DNA of 58,526 bases, taken from NCBI RefSeq assembly GCF_001729965.1, contig NZ_JRWK01000011.1:1-58526 (forward strand). The letters are read 5' to 3'. The position numbers were made by a program, and so were the translations under genes. The DNA is from Methanosphaera sp. WGK6 (GTDB taxonomy: Archaea > Methanobacteriota > Methanobacteria > Methanobacteriales > Methanobacteriaceae). Below the pieces are notes generated by a model, which ran no database searches, had not been told where the DNA came from, and saw nothing but the letters and a program-made list of their open reading frames with translations. Positions 45,407 through 54,655 of the stretch are shown here, piece by piece (position 1 is the first letter of the stretch; every line of letters starts with the position of its first letter).

Positions 45407-46537
45407 TTATTTTTCTGTGGTGTTATTTCCTAGTTTGAATGATAGTTTTCCTGTTCCTGGATTGGTTATTGTAAGCTCTGAGCATTGTGGATTTAGTTCT
45501 TCAAGTAGACTTCTACCATCACTGCTAGACATGAAGTGTGGAAGGTATCCTATTATGTCTACAGGGTATACTGTTGCTGTTACATTTTCATCAACTATGT
45601 CAAAGTTTACCATGTATGCTCTGTGTGTTGCTGTGTTACTTTGGTCAAACATGAAGTTTCCTAGGTTGTAGAATATTGGTTTTCCATTGTATACTTCTAT
45701 TCCCTGGGTTACATGTGCATGTGCTCCTACTACTGCATCTGCTCCAGCATCTATTGCTTTGTGTGAGATGTTTTCTTGTGCTTCATTTGGGCTTCTGCTG
45801 TACTCATTTCCATAGTGCATGTATACTATTATTATATCAGAACCATTTGCTCTAGCCTCACTTATTTGTTGTGGTGATTCTGTGTCACTCCATGCTGAGT
45901 ATCCTGGTGTTTCATCTCCTGCTACTGGCATTACTTCACTACTGTATTCTTTGAAGTTGTCACTGTCCATGTAGTTGAATATGGTTATTTTATGTCCATT
46001 TTGTTCTAGTGTTACTGGACGTGTTGCTTCTTCCTTGTTTTCTCCAGCTCCTATATGTATTATTCCTGCTTCATCAAGGTTTTTTATGGAATCTCTCATT
46101 CCCTCAACTCCATAGTCAAATACATGGTTGTTTGCATTTGCAGATATTACTGTTCCATTTGTTCCATTTACTAGGTTTATGTATTGTGGACTTGCTTTTA
46201 GTGGTACGTCTGGTTTTACTGCATTTCCACTTGTTGTGAAAGGATTTTCTGTATTTACTAGTAGTATGTCTGAGGGTCCTGTTACATTACTTACATATCT
46301 GTAGGGACTTTCTGTTGTGGAGAGTACTCCTGGCATTTTACGTCCAAACATTACATCTCCTGTTACTGTTATTGATAAGTTTCCCTTAGTTGTTGTATCT
46401 TCAGTGAATTGTTGTATTAGTGATGATGATTTGTCACTGCTAAATGGGTTTCCTAATGTTACTAGTAATCCTGCAAGAATTATGATTAATACTATTAGTA
46501 TTATTATTTTCTTTTTTAGATTATCTTTTTGACTCAT
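45407..46537 (-). CDS. CapA-family protein (PGA capsule synthesis metallophosphatase-like)
   Basis: 376 aa with an N-terminal membrane helix (about 9-29) and an extracellular CapA domain. Metallophosphatase-type motifs are visible: TVTGDVMFGR, VNTENPF, ANNHVFDYG, VYMHYGNEY and GAHAHVTQGIEV, then YNLGNFMFDQ. Bacterial CapA helps make or anchor poly-gamma-glutamate; methanogens with pseudomurein linked by gamma-glutamyl bonds often have it, but its archaeal role is unproven. The start region has only a weak ribosome-binding site (AGTGA). It neighbours the adhesin and an NSS transporter, all leftward. Confidence 0.88.
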   Translation of the reverse strand: MSQKDNLKKKIIILIVLIIILAGLLVTLGNPFSSDKSSSLIQQFTEDTTTKGNLSITVTGDVMFGRKMPGVLSTTESPYRYVSNVTGPSDILLVNTENPFTTSGNAVKPDVPLKASPQYINLVNGTNGTVISANANNHVFDYGVEGMRDSIKNLDEAGIIHIGAGENKEEATRPVTLEQNGHKITIFNYMDSDNFKEYSSEVMPVAGDETPGYSAWSDTESPQQISEARANGSDIIIVYMHYGNEYSRSPNEAQENISHKAIDAGADAVVGAHAHVTQGIEVYNGKPIFYNLGNFMFDQSNTATHRAYMVNFDIVDENVTATVYPVDIIGYLPHFMSSSDGRSLLEELNPQCSELTITNPGTGKLSFKLGNNTTEK

Positions 46538-46672
46538 TTTTTATTCACTAATGTTTAGTTTTGTTAAAAATAATGTATAAAAATTACTATTGAAAGAATT
46601 TTTTTTTTGAATTAATTAATTTCTAAGAAAAAGTTTTGTTTTAAAAAAAATGGTTAAATTTGAAGAGAATAT

Positions 46673-48148
46673 TTATGCTTCTCTTCTTGATGGTATTATG
46701 GCTAATACTATTGGTATTAGGAAGAATAATGAGATAACTATTTGTACAAGTAAATCTGTTGATGATTCTGTTGTTAGTAGTTCTATCATTCCTATAATCC
46801 ACATGACTGATATTACTAATGGTAGTATGTATTTTATTACTACTACCCATGTTTTTCCTACATGCACATGTGATAACTTGTTTAGTGTTGGTAGTAGTTT
46901 TTCTACTCCATAGTACCATCCAAATATGAGTGATTGTAATACTACAGCTAGTAGTACTCCAAATTGGTTAATAAATGCATCTGCTAGTGTTAGTATGTAG
47001 TTTCCGGAACCTGTTGTGTATACTAGTGATATTATTAGTCCTACACTACATAATAGTGTCACTGCTCTTACTCTTGAAAATCCAAATTTCTTGGATAATG
47101 CTAGTGACATTGGTTCCATAAATGCTAGTGCTGATGTTACTCCTGCAAAGAATACACATATGAAGAATATTGGTGCTATTATGTATGCTACATCACCCAT
47201 AACATTAAATATTCCTGGGAATACTACGAATAGTAGTCCTGAACCACTTGTTGCTATTTCATTTATTGGAAGTCCACTTGCTAGTGACATGAATCCTAGT
47301 ATGTTAAATACTCCTAGTGCTGTGAATAACTCAAATCCAGAGTTTGAGCTTACAACAATAAGTACATTATCTATTAGTTTTGAATCATTTGGTAAGTAAC
47401 TTGCATATGTTACTGCTATTGCTTGACCCATTGATAATGAGAAGATTATTTGTCCAAATGCTGCTAGCCATATATTTATATTAGTTAATGCTTGCCAGTC
47501 AGGATTAAATAATGCTTCTAGTCCTATCCAGTGTCCTGGTAGTGTGAATGAGTAGAATACTATTATTGCCATCATTATGAATAATAATGGTATCATTATT
47601 TTAACTACTCTTGCTATTCCTTTATCTAGTGCTTTATGTGATATATACCATAGAAATATCCATATTGCTATTGTAACAAGTAGTGTTGGTATTACTGGTG
47701 TAAGTATACTGTCAAGGTTATTTCCACCTACTATGATATTGGTAGTGTAGAATAAATCAGGATTTGATCCCCAGCCCTTAAAGAAGCTTAGTATCAGGTA
47801 TATTACATCCCATCCCATTATCACAACATAATATGTTAGTACTAGAAATATTAGAAATGCTGTAAACCATCCTACTACCTCAAATTGTGGCTTCAGGTTT
47901 TTAAGTATATTTGATAATGAATCTTTAAATTTAAATCCAAGTCCATATTCCAGTATTAAAAATGGTATTCCCATGATAAATATTGCAAAGAAGTATGGTA
48001 TTAGAAATGCTCCTCCACCATTAGAGTATAACACGTAACTAAAACGCCATATGTTACCTAGTCCTACTGCAGCACCTATCATTGCCATGAGAAATGAAAA
48101 TGAACTATCCCATGTATGATTATGATTATTATTTTTAGTATCTGACAT
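46673..48148 (-). CDS. Neurotransmitter:sodium symporter (NSS/SNF) family transporter
   Basis: 491 aa, 11-12 membrane helices. The sodium and substrate site of TM1 is clear (MIGAAVGLGNIWRFSYVLY), with GGGAFLIPYF next, AFGQIIFSLSMGQAIAVTYAS in TM6, and SSNSGFELF in TM7. Prokaryotic members such as LeuT move amino acids with Na+. The substrate is not readable here. ATG follows GGGGGAGAT. The gene end carries TTTAACCATTTTTTTT in the sense direction. Confidence 0.92.
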   Translation of the reverse strand: MSDTKNNNHNHTWDSSFSFLMAMIGAAVGLGNIWRFSYVLYSNGGGAFLIPYFFAIFIMGIPFLILEYGLGFKFKDSLSNILKNLKPQFEVVGWFTAFLIFLVLTYYVVIMGWDVIYLILSFFKGWGSNPDLFYTTNIIVGGNNLDSILTPVIPTLLVTIAIWIFLWYISHKALDKGIARVVKIMIPLLFIMMAIIVFYSFTLPGHWIGLEALFNPDWQALTNINIWLAAFGQIIFSLSMGQAIAVTYASYLPNDSKLIDNVLIVVSSNSGFELFTALGVFNILGFMSLASGLPINEIATSGSGLLFVVFPGIFNVMGDVAYIIAPIFFICVFFAGVTSALAFMEPMSLALSKKFGFSRVRAVTLLCSVGLIISLVYTTGSGNYILTLADAFINQFGVLLAVVLQSLIFGWYYGVEKLLPTLNKLSHVHVGKTWVVVIKYILPLVISVMWIIGMIELLTTESSTDLLVQIVISLFFLIPIVLAIIPSRREA

Positions 48149-48254
48149 CTATCTCCCCCAAAAAAAATATAAAGAGTATATTCCCTATTTTATTTATTAT
48201 ATTTATAGAAAATAGATTATAAAAATTACTGAGACTTTTCTTATAATACAAACA

Positions 48255-48352
48255 ACACTGTAAAAAAAATTATGTGGTTTCGATGTAGATGAAAGTTTAC
48301 ACTTAAAATGATTCAACTTCATTTTTTTTTCATAGAATTCGTATGAAAATTA
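48255..48352 (+). repeat. Duplicated left end of a degenerate insertion sequence (copy 1)
   Basis: About 95 bp nearly identical to 48744-48837. It begins ACACTGTAAAAAAAATTATG and contains GTGGTTTCGATGTAGATGAA and ATTCAACTTCATTTTTTTT. Its outer 24 nt resemble the inverse of 49512-49532, as a terminal inverted repeat would. Confidence 0.75.
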
Positions 48353-48356
48353 AAGA

Positions 48357-48460
48357 GTGTCCGCCAAAATAAATTTTTTCATATGAACTTTTCTTTATTT
48401 TACAATTAAAGTCCAAATAGGCATTATTAAAAATCAATTTTTGAATTTTGGCGAAGACAC
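48357..48460. repeat. 104-bp stretch bounded by an imperfect inverted repeat
   Basis: GTGTCCGCCAAAAT (48357-48370) faces ATTTTGGCGAAGACAC (48445-48460), whose reverse complement is GTGTCTTCGCCAAAAT, i.e. the same arm with two extra bases. The interior has no frame. It could be a miniature element or another transposon end nested between the two duplicated IS ends. Confidence 0.5.
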
Positions 48461-48743
48461 AATTTATAAAAAATAAAAAATTTTTTGATTTAAAAAATAT
48501 GAAGAAATATTTTAAGTTTTTATTTTAATCTAAAAATAAAAATAGTTTTTTAAAAGAGATTTGTTTTATTACAAAAAGGATATAAAATTTAGTAAATAAA
48601 AAGATTATTCTTTCTATTCATCATATTTATATCTACATTATACTAATATGGAAAGTGTATTATATATGTCCTATCATCTATAATTACTGTTTCCATGTTT
48701 ATATTATACTTATTTGTTGTACATAAATAATATGGATAATTTG

Positions 48744-48837
48744 ACACTGCAAAAAATTAGGTGGTTTCGATGTAGATGAAAGTTTACACTTAAAATGATT
48801 CAACTTCATTTTTTTTCATAGAATTCATATGAAAATT
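48744..48837 (+). repeat. Left terminal region of a degenerate insertion sequence (copy 2)
   Basis: Begins ACACTGCAAAAAATTAGG and continues as in copy 1. It lies 160 bp before the transposase remnant and pairs with the right-end sequence at 49512-49532 to bound a unit of roughly 790 bp. Confidence 0.75.
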
Positions 48838-48999
48838 TTTATTATAATTATCTTATTTTATTTGAAAATTAGTTTTTAAGGTTATTTTTGTATAATATTC
48901 TTTTATAATTTACACTAGAAATAATTCTCATTTAATTTTTATTAAAATTAAAAAATAAAATAGTAGAATTAATATAAGAAGATAATATTATATTTAAAC

Positions 49000-49510
49000 A
49001 TGTATTCAACTAAACAAAGCTCATCTAATAGTATATTTGTTGATGAACAACTTAAATTTTACAATTTTTTTGAAAAATTAAATAAAAATAGTTTTTCATA
49101 CACTTATTTTACAATTGATAGATCTTTTTATTATAAAAAAGTAATTCAAACATTTTATAAAGGAATTACATTATTTAAACAAGAACATGTTTTTTGTCCA
49201 GAAATGTTCATCGAAAAGTTATTAAAAAAATGGATTTACAACAAGAAATTTAATTTTATTAAATAAAGGAAAAGAAAAATGTAAAATTCAAAGATATGAA
49301 TGTAAACATTGTGGTAAAACATTCAATACAGAGTTAACAGGACTTATTGATGAAAATAAAAATATAGAAAAAACAAGTAATAAAATAGAAAACATGTTCC
49401 AAAAACTATTTCCAAAACACATGAAAAGAGTAATGAAATCACAAAAAGGAATTTAAAGTAGATTCCAACTGAGAATTGATTATTGGGAAGAAAAACATGA
49501 AATAAAATAA
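49000..49510 (+). pseudogene. Broken transposase with zinc ribbon
   Basis: The first frame (ATG 49000) gives 88 aa ending at TAA 49264-49266, but near 49204 a one-base shift restores a classic transposase zinc ribbon: CPECSSKSY, then an in-frame TAA, KNGFTT, KGKEKCKIQRY and ECKHCGKTF. The frame then runs to TAA near 49455 and would continue as SRFQLRIDYWEEKHEIK. So the gene has at least one frameshift and two internal stops. The catalytic DDE part is missing or beyond recognition. It sits between matching terminal repeats. I cannot assign the IS family. Confidence 0.75.
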
Positions 49511-49511
49511 T

Positions 49512-49532
49512 GACCCACATAACTTTTGACAG
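49512..49532 (-). repeat. Right terminal inverted repeat of the degenerate insertion sequence
   Basis: Reverse complement reads CTGTCAAAAGTTATGTGGG plus TC, closely matching the left ends CTGTAAAAAAAATTATGTGG (48258-48277) and CTGCAAAAAATTAGGTGG (48747-48764). It is 120 bp before gltX. Confidence 0.7.
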
Positions 49533-49652
49533 AGACATACAAACATTTTATAGATTTTATAAACATATATAATAACATAATGACTTTCTATGAATGATTA
49601 AAAGGGAACATTATATTTATTATATTTAACAAGAAAATAGTGGAGGCTATAC

Positions 49653-51344
49653 ATGGATATTGAAGAAACAATATATAAATATGCTTTAACAAATGCAGTA
49701 GAACATGGAAATAAGTGTCAAACAGGTTCAGTTATTGGAATGGTAATGTCCAAAAACCCTGAAATGAGAAAAGACCCTAAAACTGTGTCACAACTTGCAG
49801 GAAAATTAACAGCAAAAGTAAATGGACTTAGTCCTGAAGAACAAGCAAGTGAACTTGAAAAATATGGTGGACTGGAAGAACATAAAAGAGCACCAGAAAA
49901 ACCAAAAGGTTTACCAGAACTTGAAGCACCAGAAGGTAAACAAATAACACTAAGATTTGCACCAAACCCATCAGGACCACTGCATATTGGTCATGCAAGA
50001 GCTGCAATACTTAATATGTTATACCAGAAAAAATATGATGGAAAACTTATACTCAGAATAGAAGATACAGATCCAAAAAGAGTAGAAGTAGATGCATATG
50101 ATTCAATACCAGCAGATATTGAATGGTTAGGTATAGAACCTGATGAAACATACATTCAAAGTGATAGAATAGAAATCTACTATGACTATGCAAGAAAAGC
50201 AATAGAAATAGGTGCAGCATACATGTGTACCTGTGATGGTGGAGATTTCAAAAAACTTAAAGATGAATGTAAACCATGTCCATGTAGAAGTCATACAGTA
50301 GAAGAAAACATGGAATTATGGGATAAATTTGGTGACATGGAAGAAGGAGAAGCAGTACTTCGTGTGAAAACAGATATTAATCATAAAAATCCTGCTATCC
50401 GTGACTGGGTTGCTATGAGAATAGTAGACCAAGAACATCCACGAATTGGAAATAAATACAGAATCTATCCAATGATGAACTTCTCTGTAACAATAGATGA
50501 TCATCTACTAGGTATGACCCATGTACTAAGAGGAAAAGATCACCTTGCAAATAGTGAAAAACAAGCATACCTCTACAAACACTTCGGATGGGATATACCA
50601 GAATTTATTCATTATGGAAGACTTAAAATGGATGATGTACTTCTAAGTACATCTAAGGCACGTGAAGGAATAGCAAGTGGAAAATACACTGGATGGGATG
50701 ATCCAAGACTTGGAACAATACAAGCTATTGCTAGACGTGGTATTAAGAAAGAATCATTATATGATTTAATTGAAGAAATTGGTACAAAACAGGCTGATGC
50801 AACTATTAGCTGGAAAAAGATATATGGATTAAACCGTAATATCATAGAAGAAAATACGAATCGTTACTTCTTCATACCAAATCCTGTGAAAGTAGATATA
50901 GCTAATATTCCTGAAGATAAACAAGAGTTAAGTATAAGTCGTGAATTACACTACAATCAACCAGAAAAAGGAATGAGAACTCTAAACTTTAATGGCTCAG
51001 CATACATTCCACAAGATGACTATGATAAGGCTATAAGTCAAAATAAGCCATTAAGATTAATGGATCTTGTAAATATTAATGTAGATAGTGATAGTGCAGT
51101 ATATGATAGTGAAACTCTTGAAGAAGCACAATCCAAGCATGCACTTATCATCCAATGGGTTCCAACAGAAGATGCTATAAAAGCAAAAGTTGTAATGCCT
51201 GATAACACTGTAACTGAAGGTTATATTGAAGCTGATAGTAGTAGTGTTAAAGTTGATGATATGGTACAACTTGAAAGATTTGGATTTGCAAGAGTTGATA
51301 ATGTAACTAGTGATGAAATAACATTCTATTACACACACAACTAA
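49653..51344 (+). CDS. gltX: Glutamyl-tRNA synthetase, archaeal type
   Basis: Charges tRNA-Glu. 563 aa with an archaeal N-terminal extension of about 100 residues, class I motif PSGPLHIGHARAA, RIEDTDPKRVE, a Cys-rich insertion (CTCDGG and CKPCPCRSH), VLRGKDHLANSEKQ and the KMSKS-equivalent LLSTSKAREGI, then a beta-barrel anticodon domain of the GlnRS type. Archaea use this enzyme with GatDE for Gln-tRNA. ATG follows TGGAGG. It is upstream of dapL with 32 bp between. Confidence 0.96.
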   Translation: MDIEETIYKYALTNAVEHGNKCQTGSVIGMVMSKNPEMRKDPKTVSQLAGKLTAKVNGLSPEEQASELEKYGGLEEHKRAPEKPKGLPELEAPEGKQITLRFAPNPSGPLHIGHARAAILNMLYQKKYDGKLILRIEDTDPKRVEVDAYDSIPADIEWLGIEPDETYIQSDRIEIYYDYARKAIEIGAAYMCTCDGGDFKKLKDECKPCPCRSHTVEENMELWDKFGDMEEGEAVLRVKTDINHKNPAIRDWVAMRIVDQEHPRIGNKYRIYPMMNFSVTIDDHLLGMTHVLRGKDHLANSEKQAYLYKHFGWDIPEFIHYGRLKMDDVLLSTSKAREGIASGKYTGWDDPRLGTIQAIARRGIKKESLYDLIEEIGTKQADATISWKKIYGLNRNIIEENTNRYFFIPNPVKVDIANIPEDKQELSISRELHYNQPEKGMRTLNFNGSAYIPQDDYDKAISQNKPLRLMDLVNINVDSDSAVYDSETLEEAQSKHALIIQWVPTEDAIKAKVVMPDNTVTEGYIEADSSSVKVDDMVQLERFGFARVDNVTSDEITFYYTHN

Positions 51345-51376
51345 TTAAATAATAAATTAAAAAAAAGGTGAAAAAA

Positions 51377-52612
51377 ATGGCAGTAAATGTTAATGATAAC
51401 TTTGGATTAATACAAAATAATTACTTATTTGTAGAAATAGCAAGAAGAGTAGAAGAATATCAAAAAGCAAACCCTGATGTGGAATTAATTAAAATGGGTA
51501 TTGGTGATGTTACAAGACCACTAGCAAAAACCGTGCTTAAAGCATTCCATGATGCAGTAGATGAATTAGGTCAAGCAGATACATTCAGAGGATATGGACC
51601 AGAACAAGGATATGACTTCCTTATTGAAGATGTTATAAAAAATGATTATAATACTATTGGTGTAGAACTTAAAAACTCTGAAGTATTCATTAGTGATGGA
51701 GCAAAATGTGACACTGGAAACTTCCAAGAATTATTCTCAGCAGACAATACCATTGCTGTAACAGATCCTGTATATCCTGTATATGTAGATAGTAATGTTA
51801 TGGCTGGACGTAGTGGTAAAATGGGTGATGATGGGTTCTATGAAAACATAGTATATCTTCCATGTACTGAAGAAAATGATTTTGTACCAGCTCTTCCTGA
51901 AGAAGATGTTGATATTATTTATTTATGTTATCCTAACAATCCTACAGGAACAACTCTTACTAAAGATCAACTTAAAGAATGGGTGGATTATGCACATGAA
52001 CATGATGCATTAATATTATTTGATGCAGCATATGAATCATTTATTAAAACAGAAAATGTTCCTCATAGTATCTTTGAAATTGAAGGAGCAAAAGAAGTAG
52101 CTGTTGAATTTAGAAGTTATTCTAAAGTTGCAGGTTTCACTGGTACTCGTTGTGCTTATTGTGTTGTACCTGAAGAAGTTTATGTGAAAGATTCTGAAGG
52201 TAATGATGTACAACTTAACCCATTATGGAATAGAAGACAATCCACAAAATTTAATGGTGTATCATACCCAGTTCAACGTGCAGCTCAAGCAATTTACACT
52301 GAAGAAGGTAAAAAAGAAATTCAGGAAAATCTTGACTACTATGTGGAAAATGCTAAAGTTATACGTGAAGGTCTTGAAAAAATAGGATTACATGTTTATG
52401 GTGGAGTAGATTCTCCTTATATCTGGTTTAAAACTCCTAATGATATTGATTCCTGGAGTTTCTTTGATATATTATTAAATGATGCTCATGTTGTAAGTAC
52501 TCCTGGAGCTGGATTTGGTCCTAGTGGAGAAGGTTATATTAGATTAACATCATTTAACACTTATGAAAATACTGTTGAAGCTATGGAAAGAATTTCTAAA
52601 TTAGAATTCTAA
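51377..52612 (+). CDS. dapL: LL-diaminopimelate aminotransferase
   Basis: Converts tetrahydrodipicolinate directly to LL-diaminopimelate with glutamate as amino donor, in lysine synthesis. 411 aa: [65 protein letters not shown] and the PLP lysine in [13 protein letters not shown]. These are hallmarks of the DapL group in methanogens and plants. ATG 51377 is 4-8 nt after AAAGGTGA; the GTG three codons earlier lies inside that site. It likely shares a transcript with gltX. Confidence 0.95.
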   Translation: MAVNVNDNFGLIQNNYLFVEIARRVEEYQKANPDVELIKMGIGDVTRPLAKTVLKAFHDAVDELGQADTFRGYGPEQGYDFLIEDVIKNDYNTIGVELKNSEVFISDGAKCDTGNFQELFSADNTIAVTDPVYPVYVDSNVMAGRSGKMGDDGFYENIVYLPCTEENDFVPALPEEDVDIIYLCYPNNPTGTTLTKDQLKEWVDYAHEHDALILFDAAYESFIKTENVPHSIFEIEGAKEVAVEFRSYSKVAGFTGTRCAYCVVPEEVYVKDSEGNDVQLNPLWNRRQSTKFNGVSYPVQRAAQAIYTEEGKKEIQENLDYYVENAKVIREGLEKIGLHVYGGVDSPYIWFKTPNDIDSWSFFDILLNDAHVVSTPGAGFGPSGEGYIRLTSFNTYENTVEAMERISKLEF

Positions 52613-52753
52613 TTTCCTTATTTTTTTATTTCATAGTTTGTTAAATATTTCATAATATAGAAGAAATATTCAATTAAAAGTAGTTAATAATAAGAAACTA
52701 TTAAATAATACCTACAACAAAGTTAATTTATTAAATATAGGAGATGTTAAAAA

Positions 52754-52960
52754 ATGACAGAAATACCAAAAGCACCAGTAACAAGAATTGTTAAAAATGC
52801 AGGTGCAGAAAGAATCAGTAAAGATGCAGAAGAAAAAATCGTTGCAGCAGTAGAAGATTACGCAGCAAAATTAGCAGCTACAGTTATTGACTTAGCAAAA
52901 CATGCTGACCGTAAAACTATTCAAGCAGAAGACGTAGAATTAGCATTAAAACACTTCTAA
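52754..52960 (+). CDS. Archaeal histone (HMf family)
   Basis: 68 aa, a single histone fold without tails: PKAPVTRIVKNAGAERIS, EKIVAAVEDYAAKLAATVID, LAKHADRKTIQAEDVELAL and ending KHF. It forms dimers and longer stacks that wrap DNA. Starts behind AGGAGAT. A TTCTCCTC then T7 run follows the stop as a likely terminator. Methanobacteriales usually have several such genes. Confidence 0.97.
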   Translation: MTEIPKAPVTRIVKNAGAERISKDAEEKIVAAVEDYAAKLAATVIDLAKHADRKTIQAEDVELALKHF

Positions 52961-53146
52961 TTCTTCTCCTCTTTAAAATCTTTTTTTATTAACTTAAGTT
53001 TATACCCTATTTTTTAATTAATATTTATACAAATTATTTTTACAATGAAAAGTAAACTATTTTATCTTATCATATGTATCCTTATTTTAAATATAACTTA
53101 TCCTAAATTAATTAATCTATAAAAAAAATAAGGTGGATATGGGTGG

Positions 53147-54532
53147 TTATTGTATTATTTTATCCTTGGATTTTATTCCAATTAATGAAAGTATCATTGC
53201 TATGATACAGGAAATAGTAGCTATTATCATAGTTATCTGACTACTTTGTATTAGTAAGTTGTAGTTAGATGGATTTATTGTTACATTTCCCATGATAAAT
53301 GCAAATATTAGTGTTAGTAATCCTAAACTAAATGATTGACCTATAGTTCTAACTGTTGATAGTGATGCTGATGCTGTTGCTATGTCTTTTTTAGATACTG
53401 ATCCCATGATTACATTATTATTTGGTGATGAGAATATACCAAATCCTATTCCTTGTAGTGCCATTGATATTATTATCATATATAGTGGTGTTGTCTGGTT
53501 CATGAAGCATAATATGAATAATGCTATTGATACTAGTCCCATTCCTATTGCTGCTAGTATTTGTGGTTCTATTTTATCAGATAGTTTTCCTGCAAATGGT
53601 GAGCATATTGCCATTAGTAGTGGTGTTACTATTAGTATTAAACCAGTTGTCTGTGCATCTAGTCCTTCTAAGTATTGAAAGTGATAATTTAAAATATAAG
53701 TTACTACGAACGTTGCAAAATAACTAATCAAAGATGCGATATTTGATGAGGTATACTTGGAATTCCTAAATAAGTTTATGTTATATATAGGATTCGTGAT
53801 TTTTAATTCATATTTTGCAAAGAATATGAGAATGATAACTCCAATAACTGCCATAATCATACCAATACTTTGATTGAATCTTGTAAAACCATATACTAAA
53901 ACAACAATACCAATCACATAAAGCAGAGAACCAACTATATCTATAGATACATCATCACCTATTAACCATTCCTTACTAATTAAATGTAACAGACAATATG
54001 CAATTATTATAAGAGGAATTGTAACATAAAAAATACTGCCCCAACCAATATTTTCAGATAATATACCACCAATTGTAGGTGCAAGTGTTAAACCCATGTA
54101 AACTCCAGTTACATTTAATCCAATAGCTTGTCCACGTCTTTGTGGTGGTATTTGTGATGTGATTATTGCCATTACATTAACAAATAATATAGCTGAACCC
54201 ACTGCATGAATAACTCTTGATATCATTAGAAATGTTATATTATGAGCTAGTCCTGAAAGAACTGCACCTATAATATAAATAATTATTCCAATTTTTAAAG
54301 TCTTATTTAAACCATATTTTCCACATAGTTTCCCAAAAGGTACACTAGCTGCTGCTATAATAAGTAAATATATGTTCACAACCCAGTTTTGCATGATATT
54401 AGTAATATTTAAGTCATGTGCTATTGTTGGCAGTGCTACTGACACGGCATTTGAAGTAAATGCCACGGCAAATGAACATAATACTGCTATTATAACAACA
54501 TATTTATTTATTGTATCTTCATTAATCTCCAT
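53147..54532 (-). CDS. MFS drug-exporter-type transporter (DHA2-like)
   Basis: 461 aa with about 14 predicted helices. The family signatures include FTSNAVSVALPTIAHDLNI in TM1, NWVVNIYLLIIAAASVPFGK with a following LCGKYGLNKTLKIG loop, and the motif C-like GVYMGLTLAPTIGGILSENIGW. Such proteins export drugs or metabolites with protons. The substrate is unknown. No ribosome-binding site precedes ATG 54532 and a TATA-like stretch is close by, so the mRNA may be leaderless. Its TAA merges into the AACCACCC end motif. Confidence 0.9.
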   Translation of the reverse strand: MEINEDTINKYVVIIAVLCSFAVAFTSNAVSVALPTIAHDLNITNIMQNWVVNIYLLIIAAASVPFGKLCGKYGLNKTLKIGIIIYIIGAVLSGLAHNITFLMISRVIHAVGSAILFVNVMAIITSQIPPQRRGQAIGLNVTGVYMGLTLAPTIGGILSENIGWGSIFYVTIPLIIIAYCLLHLISKEWLIGDDVSIDIVGSLLYVIGIVVLVYGFTRFNQSIGMIMAVIGVIILIFFAKYELKITNPIYNINLFRNSKYTSSNIASLISYFATFVVTYILNYHFQYLEGLDAQTTGLILIVTPLLMAICSPFAGKLSDKIEPQILAAIGMGLVSIALFILCFMNQTTPLYMIIISMALQGIGFGIFSSPNNNVIMGSVSKKDIATASASLSTVRTIGQSFSLGLLTLIFAFIMGNVTINPSNYNLLIQSSQITMIIATISCIIAMILSLIGIKSKDKIIQ

Positions 54533-54655
54533 ACTATATTATATTATCATACATGATTGTTAAAACCACAGTACAGATAGTTGATGATTAATTAGATAAA
54601 GTTCTAGTTAAATATTATTAAGTATAGAAGATAAAACTTAGTTGGGAAAAAAAGT

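Larger units (their letters stand above)
48149..49652. mobile_element. Decayed insertion sequence region
   Basis: The whole gap between the NSS transporter and gltX is made of IS remnants: two left ends, an inverted-repeat element, the broken transposase and one right end. The tail (49533-49652) holds the gltX promoter and TGGAGG ribosome-binding site. I see no working gene. Confidence 0.7.

Noticed and set aside
46641-46919. Overlapping frames on both strands at the NSS gene end
   Set aside because: Shadows of the transporter's C-terminal coding region; no independent support.
49000-49266. 88-codon frame as a novel gene
   Set aside because: Shifting one base near 49204 reveals a transposase zinc ribbon, and terminal repeats flank it; it is a broken transposase.
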